DNA of 64,000 nt from Altererythrobacter sp. C41 (GCF_016803135.1 NZ_JAEVFE010000006.1:102504-166503), one strand, 5' to 3'. Counted from the first letter of the stretch, positions 8,825-18,090 are shown. Program-made: numbers and translations. The notes: generated from the letters alone by a model not told the origin.

Positions 8825-10102
8825 TCACCGGGCACGCGGGATCGTGATCGTGACCTCCACCCCATCCTTGCCGAACCGGCGGTCGATCTCGCCGCGGAGC
8901 TGGCGTGCCGCGCTGGTCATCAGCAGGCTGCCGAAACCCTTGTGTTCGGGCTCCTTCCCCTCGGCGTCACCGTGTTCGCGCCATTCGATCGCGACCGATC
9001 CGTCCACCTCGCGCCAGCGCACTTCGAGCAGGTCGCCCCTGCTCCAGGCGCCATACTTCACCGCGTTGGTGGTCAGCTCGTGGAGCACCAGGCCCAGCGG
9101 CGTGACCTGTTTGGCGGGCAGCTCGATCTCGGGCCCCTCGATCTCGGCGGGGAGCTTTTCCGAGCGATAGGGCGCCAGCGTCGTCTCGATCAGCGTGCGC
9201 AGCGAGGCGACCGGGCGTTCGAGCGTGCCCTGCGTAACCTCGTGCGCGGTCAGCAGGGCATGGATGCGTTCGGAAATGCGCTCGATCACCGGCTTTGCTT
9301 CGGGAGTGTCCTTGGCGCTCATGCGCACGATCGCGAGGATCACTGCGAAGAGGTTCTTGACCCGGTGGTTGAGTTCGCGCGCGAGCAGGTCGGCGCGGTC
9401 GCGGGCTTCGCCCAGCGCGGCCGCCTGTGCCGCCTCCGCCTCGGCGCGCGCGGCGCGGGTGACGAGGACATAGCCGAGCACCAGCGCCACCAGCAGCATC
9501 AGCAGGACCGCACCGAGCAGAGGAAGCACGCGGCCCTCGGCGCGCGCGGTCTCGCTTGCGGCGCGGATGAGAATGCGGTTCTCGATCTGCTCCATCTCGC
9601 GCGTCGCCCGGCGCAGGCGCGCCATGACTTCCGCGCCCCGATCGTCGAGGATGCCGCGCCGCGCCTCGATCACCTGGCGCTGTTCGACCAGCGCGACCGT
9701 CTCCGCCATCTCGGCGAATTTCGATTCGGTCAGGCTCTCGATCTCGTCCAGCAGTTCGAGCTGGCGTGCGGTCGCGTCGGGGCCGACAAGTTCGCGCAGG
9801 CGGTCGAGCGTCGGCCCATATTGCTCGCGGCCGACCAGGTAGGGTTCGAGATAGCGGCGGTCGAGCGTCAGCAGATAGCCGCGCTGGCCCGTCTCGGCGT
9901 TGAGCGCCGCGCGGTTGATGTTGCGCAGCTCCATCAGGATCTCGCTCGTCCGCTGGACTTGCTGGCGCTCGGCGCGCTCCGCCTCGATCGTCTGGAAGAC
10001 GAGAAACAGTCCGGCGAACAGCGCGAAGGCGATCAGCCCCAGAACCGCGAGGTTGCCGAAGTGGCGGCGGCGCAGCCGCGGGCGAAGGCGGGGGCGGATC
10101 AG
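8825..10102 (-). CDS. CHASE3-HWE sensor histidine kinase, probable CTG start
   Basis: Membrane sensor kinase of about 425 residues. TM1 at about 17-37, a periplasmic CHASE3 domain (about 45-185, with NAETGQRGYLLTLDRRYLEPY-like sequence), TM2 at about 192-215, then an HWE kinase core: phospho-acceptor H246 in ELNHRVKNLFA, N-box LHELTTNAVKYGA, and the W-x-E of IEWREHG. It would pass phosphate to a response regulator; the ligand is unknown. No ATG, GTG or TTG exists in frame near the N-terminus. The frame opens at CTG, which overlaps the polA TGA as CTGA, with GGGGGA seven bases upstream. Start confidence is moderate. Confidence 0.85.
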   Translation of the reverse strand: MIRPRLRPRLRRRHFGNLAVLGLIAFALFAGLFLVFQTIEAERAERQQVQRTSEILMELRNINRAALNAETGQRGYLLTLDRRYLEPYLVGREQYGPTLDRLRELVGPDATARQLELLDEIESLTESKFAEMAETVALVEQRQVIEARRGILDDRGAEVMARLRRATREMEQIENRILIRAASETARAEGRVLPLLGAVLLMLLVALVLGYVLVTRAARAEAEAAQAAALGEARDRADLLARELNHRVKNLFAVILAIVRMSAKDTPEAKPVIERISERIHALLTAHEVTQGTLERPVASLRTLIETTLAPYRSEKLPAEIEGPEIELPAKQVTPLGLVLHELTTNAVKYGAWSRGDLLEVRWREVDGSVAIEWREHGDAEGKEPEHKGFGSLLMTSAARQLRGEIDRRFGKDGVEVTITIPRAR

Positions 10103-12957
10103 TGGGCCATCCCCCAGCTCGCGCCGGTGCCGATCTCGATCCCGAGCGGTACGTCGAGCGCCACGGCGGGCGCGGCGGCTTCGGCCATGACCCGCTCGAT
10201 CACGGGCGATGCTGCGGCGACGTCGCCGGCGGGCAGTTCGAACACCAGTTCGTCGTGCACCTGCAGCAGCATGCGCACATGCCCCAGGCCGGCGGCGTCG
10301 AGCGCGGGCATCATCCGGGCCATCGCGCGCTTGATGATGTCGGCGCTGGTCCCCTGGATCGGCGCGTTGATCGCCGCCCGCTCGCTGCCCTGGCGCTCGG
10401 TCTGGTTCTTCGAGCCGATCCGCGGGAACCATGTCTTGCGGCCGAACAGCGTCTCCGAATAGCCGCGCTCGCGCACGGTCTCGAGCGTCTCCATGATGTA
10501 GCGCTGGATGCCGGGGAAGCGCTTGAAATAGGTGTCTATCATCGCCTGCGCCTCGTCCGCCTCGACCTTGAGCCGTCCGGCGAGGCCCCAGCGGCTGATG
10601 CCGTAGAGGATCGCGAAGTTGATCGTCTTGGCGCTGGCGCGGGTGTCGCGGGTGACTTCGCCGAACATCTCGGCGGCGGTGCGCGCGTGGATGTCCTCGC
10701 CATTGGCGAAGGCCTGCTTCAGCTCGGGCACGTCGGCCATGTGGGCGGCGAGGCGCAGCTCGATCTGCGAATAGTCGGCGGCGAGCAGCACGTTGCCTTC
10801 TTCGGCCACGAAGGCCTCGCGGATCTGGCGGCCGATCTCGGTGCGGATCGGGATGTTCTGCAGGTTGGGATCGGTCGAGGAGAGCCGCCCGGTCTGCGCG
10901 CCGACGAGGCTGTAGCTGGTGTGCACGCGCCCGGTCTCGGGATGGATCGCGGCCTGGAGAGCGTCGGTATAGGTCGACTTGAGCTTGGTGAGCTGGCGCC
11001 ATTCGAGGACCTTGTCGGCGATCTCCGCTCCTTGCGCGGAAAGCCGCTCCAGGATCGACTGGTCGGTCGAATACTGTCCGCTCTTGCCCTTGCGGCCGCC
11101 CTTGTAGCCCATCTTGTCGAACAGCACGTCGCCGAGCTGCTTGGGGCTGCCGATGGTGAACGCTGCACCGGCGATCGCATGAATCTCGGCTTCGAGCCGG
11201 CCGGTCTCGGCCGCGAACTCCTCCGACAGCTTGGCGAGCTGCCCGCGGTCGACCTTGATCCCGTGCCGTTCCATCTGGGCCACGACCGGGATCAGCGGGC
11301 GGTCGACCCGCTCGTAGATCCGGGTGCCGCCTTCGGTCGCGAGGCGCGGGCGCAGGTTGGCGTAGAGGCGCCAGGTCACGTCGGCGTCCTCCGCGGCATA
11401 TTCGGTCGCGCGGTCGAGCGGCACTTCGCCGAACGGAATCGCCTTCTTGCCGCTGCCGCAGATGTCCTTGAACGTCAGCGTCGTGTGGCCGAGGTGGCGC
11501 TGGGCCAGCTCGTCCATCCCGTGGCCGCCGCCGATCCCGTCGAGGCTGCGCCCCGCATCCAGCGCAAAGGAGACGATCATCGTGTCGTCGACCGGCGCCA
11601 TCGCGATGTCATGGCGCGCGAGGACGTTGAGGTCGTACTTCACGTTCTGCCCGACTTTCAGCACCGCGTCGCTTTCGAGCAGCGGGCGCAGCATGGTCAG
11701 CGCGGTCTCGCGCGCCACCTGCTGGGGCCGCTCGGCGAACATGTCGGTCCCGCCGTGGGCGAGCGGGATGTAGCAGGCATCGTTCGGTCCGAGCGCGAGG
11801 CTGATCCCCGCCAGGTCGGCGCGCATGGCATCGAGCGCGCTCGTCTCGGTGTCGATCGCGACCAGCCCGGCGGCGAAGGCGCGTTCGATCCAGTGCTCGA
11901 GCCGTTCGGCCGTCTGCACGCACTCGTAGACGGTCCGGTCCACCTCGGGCATTTCCGGCAGCGGCTGGCGAGTGCCGTTCGGGCTCGCTTCGGCGCCCTT
12001 GTTGACCGGTTTTGCCGGGTTGAGGTTGGTCGGCCGATCGGGACTGCCGTTACCCCCGTCGAGCCGCCGCAGCAGGCTGGTGAAGCCGTGCTTTTCCAGG
12101 AAGGCCGCCAGCGGGTCGCGCGGCACCGGCGTGAGCTTGAACTCCTCCAGCGCCATCGGCAGGTCGCAGTCTTCCTTGAGCTGCACGAGCACGCGGCTGA
12201 GCTCGGCCATCGCGCGGCCTTCGATCAGCCGTTCCTGCAGCTTGGATTTTTTCATCCCCGGCGCAGCGTCGAGCGCGGCGGTGAGGCTGCCGTGCTCGAC
12301 GATCAGCTTGGAGGCGGTCTTGGGGCCGACGCCGAAGATGCCGGGCACGTTGTCGACCGAATCGCCCATCAGCGCGAGCACGTCGCCGACGAGTTCGGGC
12401 GGGACGCCGAACTTCTCGACCACCTCGTCAGGCCCGATGCGCTGGTTCTTCATCGTGTCGAGCATGTCGATGCAGCCGCCTTCGGCCACGCCCTCCTCGG
12501 GCTCGGCGCACTTGCCGACGAGCTGCATCAAGTCCTTGTCGGAAGAGACGATCGTCACGTCCCACCCCTTCCGGGTGGCTTCGCGTGCGTAGGAGGCGAT
12601 CAGGTCGTCGGCTTCCAGTCCGTCTTCCTCGATGCACGGCAGGCTGAACGCGCGGGTGGCGTCGCGGATCAGCGGGAACTGCGGCACCAGGTCCTCGGGC
12701 GGAGGGGGGCGGTTGGCCTTGTACTGGTCGTAGATCTCGTTGCGGAAGCTGGTCGAGCCCTTGTCGAGAATCACCGCGAGGTGCGTCGGACCATCGGCCT
12801 TGTCGAGATCGTCAGCCAGCTTCCACAGCATTGTCGTATAGCCGTAGACCGCGCCCACCGGCGTTCCCTGGGGGTCGGTGAGCGGCGGAAGCCGGTGATA
12901 GGCGCGGAAGATATAGGCCGAGCCGTCGACCAGGTAGAGATGCTGTTTGTCTGCCAT
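10099..12957 (-). CDS. polA: DNA polymerase I
   Basis: A 952-residue replication and repair polymerase that removes RNA primers and fills gaps. It has the 5'-3' nuclease domain (about 1-300, LYLVDGSAYIFRAYH, EADDLIASYA), a 3'-5' exonuclease domain with the DxE site retained (VAIDTETSALD near 367), and the polymerase domain with motif A LLAADYSQIELRL (about 722) and motif C VHDELVFELP (about 902). All three activities therefore look intact. Its stop overlaps the start of the histidine kinase, so the two are probably co-transcribed. Confidence 0.98.
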   Translation of the reverse strand: MADKQHLYLVDGSAYIFRAYHRLPPLTDPQGTPVGAVYGYTTMLWKLADDLDKADGPTHLAVILDKGSTSFRNEIYDQYKANRPPPPEDLVPQFPLIRDATRAFSLPCIEEDGLEADDLIASYAREATRKGWDVTIVSSDKDLMQLVGKCAEPEEGVAEGGCIDMLDTMKNQRIGPDEVVEKFGVPPELVGDVLALMGDSVDNVPGIFGVGPKTASKLIVEHGSLTAALDAAPGMKKSKLQERLIEGRAMAELSRVLVQLKEDCDLPMALEEFKLTPVPRDPLAAFLEKHGFTSLLRRLDGGNGSPDRPTNLNPAKPVNKGAEASPNGTRQPLPEMPEVDRTVYECVQTAERLEHWIERAFAAGLVAIDTETSALDAMRADLAGISLALGPNDACYIPLAHGGTDMFAERPQQVARETALTMLRPLLESDAVLKVGQNVKYDLNVLARHDIAMAPVDDTMIVSFALDAGRSLDGIGGGHGMDELAQRHLGHTTLTFKDICGSGKKAIPFGEVPLDRATEYAAEDADVTWRLYANLRPRLATEGGTRIYERVDRPLIPVVAQMERHGIKVDRGQLAKLSEEFAAETGRLEAEIHAIAGAAFTIGSPKQLGDVLFDKMGYKGGRKGKSGQYSTDQSILERLSAQGAEIADKVLEWRQLTKLKSTYTDALQAAIHPETGRVHTSYSLVGAQTGRLSSTDPNLQNIPIRTEIGRQIREAFVAEEGNVLLAADYSQIELRLAAHMADVPELKQAFANGEDIHARTAAEMFGEVTRDTRASAKTINFAILYGISRWGLAGRLKVEADEAQAMIDTYFKRFPGIQRYIMETLETVRERGYSETLFGRKTWFPRIGSKNQTERQGSERAAINAPIQGTSADIIKRAMARMMPALDAAGLGHVRMLLQVHDELVFELPAGDVAAASPVIERVMAEAAAPAVALDVPLGIEIGTGASWGMAH

Positions 12958-13168
12958 CGCAGGCGTGGTAGCAGCGCAAATTCCGCGGGTCAGCCGCTTT
13001 CGTTCACGCCGGGCGCTTGCCGCAATTGCGGCCTAAAAGTGTCAAAGCGCTTGCAACGCCACAAAATGGCCATTATTGCGGCGGGCTGAAGTCTGCATGC
13101 TTGTGGGCTTCGCGTCGCGGCCTTTCGGGGCCCCGATGAAACCACTCGCTGTTCAAGGAAACTGACAT

Positions 13169-13453
13169 ATGCGCAAGATCGTTCTCGCCGCCGCCGCTGC
13201 CGGCGCCGCTCTGACCCTCGCCGCTTGCTCGGAAGGCACCCAGGACGCTGCTGAGCAGACCGTCGATAGCGCCGCTGCCGACGCCGAAGCCAATGCCGAC
13301 GCGGCTGGCGCGGCCGTCGAAGACGCCGCCACCGACGCCGGTGCCGCCGTCGAAGGCGCGACCGAAGAGGCCGCTGCTGCTGCTGACGAAGCTGCCGCCG
13401 CTGCGGAAGCCGAAGTGCAGGACGAGACGACTGCCGAAGCTCAGGCCGACTGA
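13169..13453 (+). CDS. Small alanine/glutamate-rich lipoprotein
   Basis: A 94-residue predicted lipoprotein with signal MRKIVLAAAAAGAALTL and lipobox LAAC (Cys20). The mature part is almost entirely Ala, Glu, Asp and Thr, low complexity and probably helical or disordered. It has no recognisable domain. AAGGAAA precedes the ATG. A strong terminator follows 30 bases after the stop, so it is monocistronic and likely well expressed. It resembles in style, but not clearly in sequence, the two acidic lipoproteins near 26 kb. Confidence 0.8.
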   Translation: MRKIVLAAAAAGAALTLAACSEGTQDAAEQTVDSAAADAEANADAAGAAVEDAATDAGAAVEGATEEAAAAADEAAAAAEAEVQDETTAEAQAD

Positions 13454-13483
13454 TCTTCGCTTTCGTTTAGCGAAAAGGAGGAA

Positions 13484-13516
13484 GGGCAGCGTCGCGAGAC
13501 GCTGCCCTTTCTTTTT
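13484..13516 (+). terminator. Intrinsic terminator after the Ala-rich lipoprotein gene
   Basis: GGGCAGCGTC-GCGA-GACGCTGCCC is a perfect 10-bp stem followed by TTTCTTTTT. Confidence 0.9.
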
Positions 13517-13569
13517 GGGCGCTTGCGGTTCGGTCCCTGCGAAAGCAGGATCGCGCCCGCCGCGGACGC

Positions 13570-13866
13570 TCAGCCGGCGTCGTCGTCCCGTTCGCCGCGC
13601 CGCGAAGTGGCGCTGGTCACGTCCTGATCGTGCCCGCTCTTGTCGCTGAAAAAGGCCAGGGCGAAGAGGCCGCAGCCGAGAAGCACCGAGACGAACACGC
13701 CCAGTATGGTCGCCACCACCGCGTGAACGCTCCACGCGCCGACGATATAGAGATAGACCAGCGCGGCGACGACCATCAGGACGCCGGCCAGCGCGATCCA
13801 TTTTACCATGCGCCGGAACTCGCGTTCGGCCTGCTGTCTGGATGTCACCATGTCGGGGAAGGCCAT
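13570..13866 (-). CDS. Small two-helix membrane protein of unknown function
   Basis: A 98-residue protein with a basic N-terminus (SRQQAEREFRRMVKW) and two hydrophobic segments, about 22-43 (ALAGVLMVVAALVYLYIVGAW) and 48-72 (VVATILGVFVSVLLGCGLFALAFF). The tail is charged. I do not recognise a named family, though such proteins are common beside housekeeping genes in sphingomonads. It ends about 55 bases beyond the lipoprotein terminator and is convergent with it. Confidence 0.65.
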   Translation of the reverse strand: MAFPDMVTSRQQAEREFRRMVKWIALAGVLMVVAALVYLYIVGAWSVHAVVATILGVFVSVLLGCGLFALAFFSDKSGHDQDVTSATSRRGERDDDAG

Positions 13867-13965
13867 AGGCCAAACGTCTCGCCCGGAACAGGATAAAACC
13901 CGCTTCCGGAGGGCAGCCTGGCCAGTATGGTCAGCCTACTGGGCCCCGGGGCCCAAGGCGGGAGA

Positions 13966-15003
13966 TCAGGGAAGCCGCGTTTCCGCCTGCGTCGCGTAGG
14001 TCGCCTCGGCCCAGGTGACGCCCTGCGGATTGTCGTAGCCCGCGTAGACGGCCCGCGCGATCTGCGCGATCTTGCTTTCCCGCGCCGGCCGCGTTCCCTG
14101 GCCCGTGACGTAGATGGCCACGGCGAAAGCTTTCCCGTCGGGCGTCCGCACGATGCCGATGTCGCTCGACGTATTGTTGAGCGATCCGGTCTTGTGCGCG
14201 ACGAACACACCGGTCGGCAGCAGGGCGGGAATCCGCCGCTTGCCCGTGATGCACCGCTCCATCGCGCCGAGAATGACCTGGCGGCTGCTCTTGGAAAGCC
14301 AGCGTCCCTGGTAGAGGCCCGCGAGCAGTTCGGTCATCGCGCGCGGGGTTGCGCTGTCGCGCAGGTCGACGGCCCTTGCCGGGTCGATCTCCCCATCGTC
14401 GCGCACGAGCGTGGCGATGTCGCGGGTGAGTTGGAATTCCTCGATCCCCGCGCGGCGCATCCAGTCGTTCACCGCATCCGGGCCGCCGACGGCCGCGAGC
14501 AGCGCGTCGGTCGCCGAATTGCTCGAGCGGGTGATCATCAGTTCGATGAGCTGGCTTGCCGGCAGGTGCTTGCCGCGCCGGACCGGCGCCTTGACGCTGG
14601 AGAACGGTTCGGAGCGCACCGGGATGAGCAGCGGAAATTCGCTCGACAGGCTCCAGCGCCCCTGCTCGACCCCTTCCATGTAGGTCGCGGCGATGGCGAT
14701 CTTGCTGGTGCTCGCCATCGGGAAGCGCTGGTCGCCGAGGACCGAGAACTCCTGCCCCGTCGCGAGATCGAGCACGGCCACGCCGATGCGGCCGTCCGCC
14801 CCATCGGCCAGCCGCACGATCTGCCGCTCGAACCCGGTTTCGTAGACGGCCTGGAACGTGCGCGGCGCACGTGCCTCGGTGCCGAGCGCGTTGTCGAACG
14901 CCGCCTCGAAATTGGGGGTCTGCGCCTGGACCGGTTGCACCACGGCGAGGCCGAACGCGAACGCCCCCGCCAGTCCCCTCATGAATCGCGATCCCAAAGC
15001 CAT
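13966..15003 (-). CDS. Class A-type serine beta-lactamase family protein
   Basis: A 345-residue secreted protein with signal peptide (about 1-28, ending VQAQ). It carries the active-site Ser in STSK (S98-x-x-K101), an SxN element (S160-S-N162) and KTG (271-273). These are the three serine beta-lactamase motifs in class A order. It is about 50 residues longer than typical class A enzymes, with an N-terminal extension and some sequence drift around SDN (SSN here). It may hydrolyse beta-lactams in the periplasm or act as a related transpeptidase-fold hydrolase. It stands alone, with no AmpR-type regulator beside it, so it is probably constitutive. Confidence 0.82.
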   Translation of the reverse strand: MALGSRFMRGLAGAFAFGLAVVQPVQAQTPNFEAAFDNALGTEARAPRTFQAVYETGFERQIVRLADGADGRIGVAVLDLATGQEFSVLGDQRFPMASTSKIAIAATYMEGVEQGRWSLSSEFPLLIPVRSEPFSSVKAPVRRGKHLPASQLIELMITRSSNSATDALLAAVGGPDAVNDWMRRAGIEEFQLTRDIATLVRDDGEIDPARAVDLRDSATPRAMTELLAGLYQGRWLSKSSRQVILGAMERCITGKRRIPALLPTGVFVAHKTGSLNNTSSDIGIVRTPDGKAFAVAIYVTGQGTRPARESKIAQIARAVYAGYDNPQGVTWAEATYATQAETRLP

Positions 15004-15133
15004 GCCGGCTGCGTAACCCTCCCATGGTTACCAACAACTTAACGGGCACGGATTCCCGCGGGCAAGCGACCGGGCGACGAGAGGTGGCTCAGCAGCGGTA
15101 AAGCCCCTCCCGAGTCGAGTGGGGGGAAGTAGG

Positions 15134-15541
15134 TCAGGCGGCGGCGATCGCCTCGGCAATGCGATCGGTCGTGTCGTGGATCATCGTCTTGGGAATTTCG
15201 CCGACCAGCCGCTTCTCCAGCTCGCTATGATAGTGATGCCGCATCTCGCCGAGTTTCTTCGGCTCCGCGATCACCAGCACCTGGTCGATCTCGCCGGCGA
15301 TCGCTCTGGCATTGAGCCATTCGGCGGCAGCGGCCGCGCGGGCGAGTTCGTTCAGATCGTTGCGTTCCGGCTGCTGGCTGCCCGGATCCTGATGGCGCAC
15401 CCCGGCGCTGAAGTTGGTGAGGGAAAGCTCGGGTCTGCCGACCAGCTCGAGGTCGGGTTCAAACGGCTGGCCCCTGTTCCGCATGACGACGAAGTTCTCT
15501 CCGTCCACCAGCACGACATGGGCCTTGTGCGGCAACTTCAT
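15134..15541 (-). CDS. Host-attachment family protein
   Basis: A 135-residue soluble protein of the Host_attach family, named from an Agrobacterium plant-attachment locus; the biochemical role is not established. Recognisable features are the N-terminal strand HVVLVDGENFVVMRNRG, the linker with the polar QDPGSQQPERNDLNEL stretch and the C-terminal VLVIAEPKKLGEMRHHYHSELEKRLVGEIPKT-like core. AGGAGA lies ahead of the ATG. It is monocistronic. Confidence 0.82.
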   Translation of the reverse strand: MKLPHKAHVVLVDGENFVVMRNRGQPFEPDLELVGRPELSLTNFSAGVRHQDPGSQQPERNDLNELARAAAAAEWLNARAIAGEIDQVLVIAEPKKLGEMRHHYHSELEKRLVGEIPKTMIHDTTDRIAEAIAAA

Positions 15542-15781
15542 GGATCGGCTCTCCTTTCGATGTCACCAACGGGCGAGCCGCCCGATCGTTGCCGTCCGCG
15601 CGTCTCGCTGCCGCGCGGGCGCCACCGGACGACGCAGCCGGGCGACGGACGGGTGTATGTGAGCCAGGAAAAGGGCCGCCGACGAACCGCGCATATCGCT
15701 CGACGGACGGTATCTTGACTCGAGCGGCGCGATGGTCCCCTTTGCCTGCCGGGGAATTTTCCTTTGAGGGGACGCACGATC

Positions 15782-17998
15782 ATGACCGCATACCGTTTCG
15801 CCCGCCTGCCGCTGGCCGCCACTCTGCTTGCCACCGCCAGTGCGCTCGCGGCGCAAGGGGCGCCGATCGTGCAGCCCGGCGCGCCGGGCGAGGCGACCAA
15901 GACTCTCTCGGCCGAGCAGGCGACGCAGCTTGCGAATACCGCCTTCTCCCCCGCGGACGTCACGTTCATGCAGGGCATGATCGTCCATCACCAGCAGGCG
16001 GTCGACATGGCGGCGCTGGTCGACGAGCGGACCAACAATCCGGATATCGTCGCCGTCGCCGGGCGCATCGACGCAAGCCAGAAGGACGAGATCGGCTTCA
16101 TGACCGAGTGGCTGCGCGAGCGGAACCAGCAGGTCTCGATGGCCGGCATGGGCCATGCGCACCATCACGCCGGGATGAAGGGCATGGCGACGCCCGAGCA
16201 GATGGCGCAGCTTGCCGCCGCGAACGGCACCGCGTTCGACCGCCTGTTCCTCGAGCTGATGATCCCGCACCACATGGGCGCGATCGACATGGTCGAGGAA
16301 CTGCACGACCAGCCGGGCACCGCCTACGAGCCGGTGATGTTCGAGTTCACCAACGAGGTGGTGAACGACCAGCAGGCCGAGGTCGACCGGATGAACACGG
16401 TCCTCGCCGGGCTCTCGACCGATCCGCGCGTGGCGCTGAAGGCCGGTTTCCGCGACGCGGGCGAGGCGATCAGCAACCTGCGCCACGTCGCCGCGCTGCC
16501 CAAGCCGGCGGGCTTCTTCGACCCCGAGAACCCGGCGCAGCTCCGCCCGCTCAAGCCGGAGAAGGAAGAAGAGGGGGCAGGGCACGAGGGTCACGAGGCG
16601 CCGGACAAGGATCAGGAAGGGACCGAGGAGGACAAGCCGGAGTTCGGCGAGCGCGGATCGCTGCTATCGTTCGCGAACACCGACATGGCCTTCTCCGGCG
16701 ACCTGCTCGTCGCCGGCAACTATCATGGGTTCAACGCCTACCGCCTCGGCGAGGACGGCGTGCCGCAGCTCGTCAGCTCGACCGTGTGCCCGGGCGGGCA
16801 GGGTGACGTCTCGATCGTGGGCGACCTGCTGATCATGAGCGTCGAGGACAGCCGCGGGCGGATCGACTGCGGCCTGCAGGGCGTCGACGGGCGGACCAGC
16901 CCCGAGCGCTTCCGCGGCCTGCGCATCTTCGACATTTCCGACATTGCCCGTCCGGTGCAGGTCGGCCAGGTGCAGACCTGCCGCGGCAGCCACACCCATT
17001 CGATCGTCTCGTCCGACGAGCGGCGGATCGTGGTCTACAACTCGGGCACGTCCTATGTGCGCGAGGAGGACGAGCTCGAGGGCTGCCGCGATACGGCAGG
17101 CGACGACACGGCGCTGTTCTCCATCGACGTGATCGAGATCCCGGTGGCGAACCCCGCCGCCGCGCGCATCGTCGACCGTCCGCGCGTCTTCGCGGCCGAG
17201 GGGCAGATCGCGGGGCTCTGGCGCGGCGGCGACCACGGCGAGGGCACCCAGCGTACCAGCCGGACCGACCAGTGCCACGACATCACCGTGTTCCCGGCGA
17301 AGAACATCGCCGCCGGCGCCTGCTCGGGCAACGGCATTACGCTCGACATCTCCAACCCGCTCAAGCCGGTGCGGATCGACGACGTGACCGACAAGGGCTT
17401 CGCCTACTGGCACTCGGCGACGTTCAACAACGACGGCACCAAGGTCCTGTTCACCGACGAATGGGGCGGGGGGGGCCGTCCGCGCTGCCAGGCGGGCGAT
17501 CCGAAGAACTGGGGTGCCGACGCGATCTACGCGATCGAGGACGGGCAGCTCGCGTTCAAGAGCCTCTACAAGCTGCCCGCGCCGCAGACCGACATGGAGA
17601 ACTGCGTCGCCCACAACGGCTCGATCATTCCGGTGCCGGGGCGCGATATCTTCGTCCAGGCCTGGTATCAGGGCGGGATCAGCGTGATCGACTTCACCGA
17701 TGCGGAGAACCCGGTCGAGATCGCCTATTTCGACCGCGGGCCGGTCGACAAGGACCAGCTCGTCACCGGCGGCTACTGGTCGGCCTACTGGTACAAGGGC
17801 CACATCTACGCGACCGAGATCACCCGCGGGCTCGACGTCTTCGCGCTGGAGCCGAGCGAGTTCCTGACCGAAGCCGAAATCGCGGCGGCGACCGCGGCCC
17901 AGTATCCGGGCGACGTCTTCAATCCGCAGACGCAGACGCAGGTCACTTGGCCGGCCGATGTCGTCGCGGCAGTGGAGGCGAGCCGCAAGGGCGGGTAG
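15782..17998 (+). CDS. DUF305 - LVIVD beta-propeller fusion protein, exported
   Basis: A 738-residue exported protein. It has a signal peptide (about 1-24, ALAAQG), then a DUF305 ferritin-like domain with paired His/Met motifs (MQGMIVHHQQAVDMA near 63 and LELMIPHHMGAIDM near 160), a highly charged linker (about 255-295, HEGHEAPDKDQEG), and a large C-terminal domain with LVIVD-type repeats (GLRIFDISD, GITLDISNP, GISVIDFTD, HSIVSSDERRIVVYN). DUF305 proteins are suspected metal (copper) binders. The propeller may bind a partner or substrate at the cell surface. ATG at 15782 has GAGGGG upstream; an earlier TTG lacks this. Confidence 0.85.
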   Translation: MTAYRFARLPLAATLLATASALAAQGAPIVQPGAPGEATKTLSAEQATQLANTAFSPADVTFMQGMIVHHQQAVDMAALVDERTNNPDIVAVAGRIDASQKDEIGFMTEWLRERNQQVSMAGMGHAHHHAGMKGMATPEQMAQLAAANGTAFDRLFLELMIPHHMGAIDMVEELHDQPGTAYEPVMFEFTNEVVNDQQAEVDRMNTVLAGLSTDPRVALKAGFRDAGEAISNLRHVAALPKPAGFFDPENPAQLRPLKPEKEEEGAGHEGHEAPDKDQEGTEEDKPEFGERGSLLSFANTDMAFSGDLLVAGNYHGFNAYRLGEDGVPQLVSSTVCPGGQGDVSIVGDLLIMSVEDSRGRIDCGLQGVDGRTSPERFRGLRIFDISDIARPVQVGQVQTCRGSHTHSIVSSDERRIVVYNSGTSYVREEDELEGCRDTAGDDTALFSIDVIEIPVANPAAARIVDRPRVFAAEGQIAGLWRGGDHGEGTQRTSRTDQCHDITVFPAKNIAAGACSGNGITLDISNPLKPVRIDDVTDKGFAYWHSATFNNDGTKVLFTDEWGGGGRPRCQAGDPKNWGADAIYAIEDGQLAFKSLYKLPAPQTDMENCVAHNGSIIPVPGRDIFVQAWYQGGISVIDFTDAENPVEIAYFDRGPVDKDQLVTGGYWSAYWYKGHIYATEITRGLDVFALEPSEFLTEAEIAAATAAQYPGDVFNPQTQTQVTWPADVVAAVEASRKGG

Positions 17999-18018
17999 GT
18001 CCGGCCGCACCACCCCCA

Positions 18019-18048
18019 AAGCCCCCTCCTCTGAAGAGGAGGGGGCTT
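18019..18048. repeat. Palindromic CCCCTCCTC repeat (copy 2)
   Basis: AAGCCCCCTCCTC-TGAA-GAGGAGGGGGCTT is a perfect 13-bp stem just after the DUF305-LVIVD stop. It shares its core with the hairpins at 7666 and 18073. It probably doubles as a 3' end for the gene, although there is no T-tract. Confidence 0.75.
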
Positions 18049-18072
18049 ATAGGTTCCGCGACACTCTCTCCG

Positions 18073-18090
18073 CCTCCTCTTTAGAGGAGG
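18073..18090. repeat. Palindromic CCTCCTCT repeat (copy 3)
   Basis: CCTCCTCT-TT-AGAGGAGG lies 24 bases after copy 2, forming a doublet in the convergent gap before the PCMT-esterase gene. Confidence 0.65.

Noticed and set aside
8825..11002. A 725-codon extension of the histidine kinase frame into polA
   Set aside because: The extra N-terminal part is antisense-like, Arg/Pro-rich and fully overlaps polA; real homology starts at the first membrane helix near the polA stop.
17461..17477. Run of eight G in the DUF305-LVIVD gene as a possible frameshift
   Set aside because: The frame stays open and family-like on both sides (DEWGGGGRPRC), so no shift is needed.
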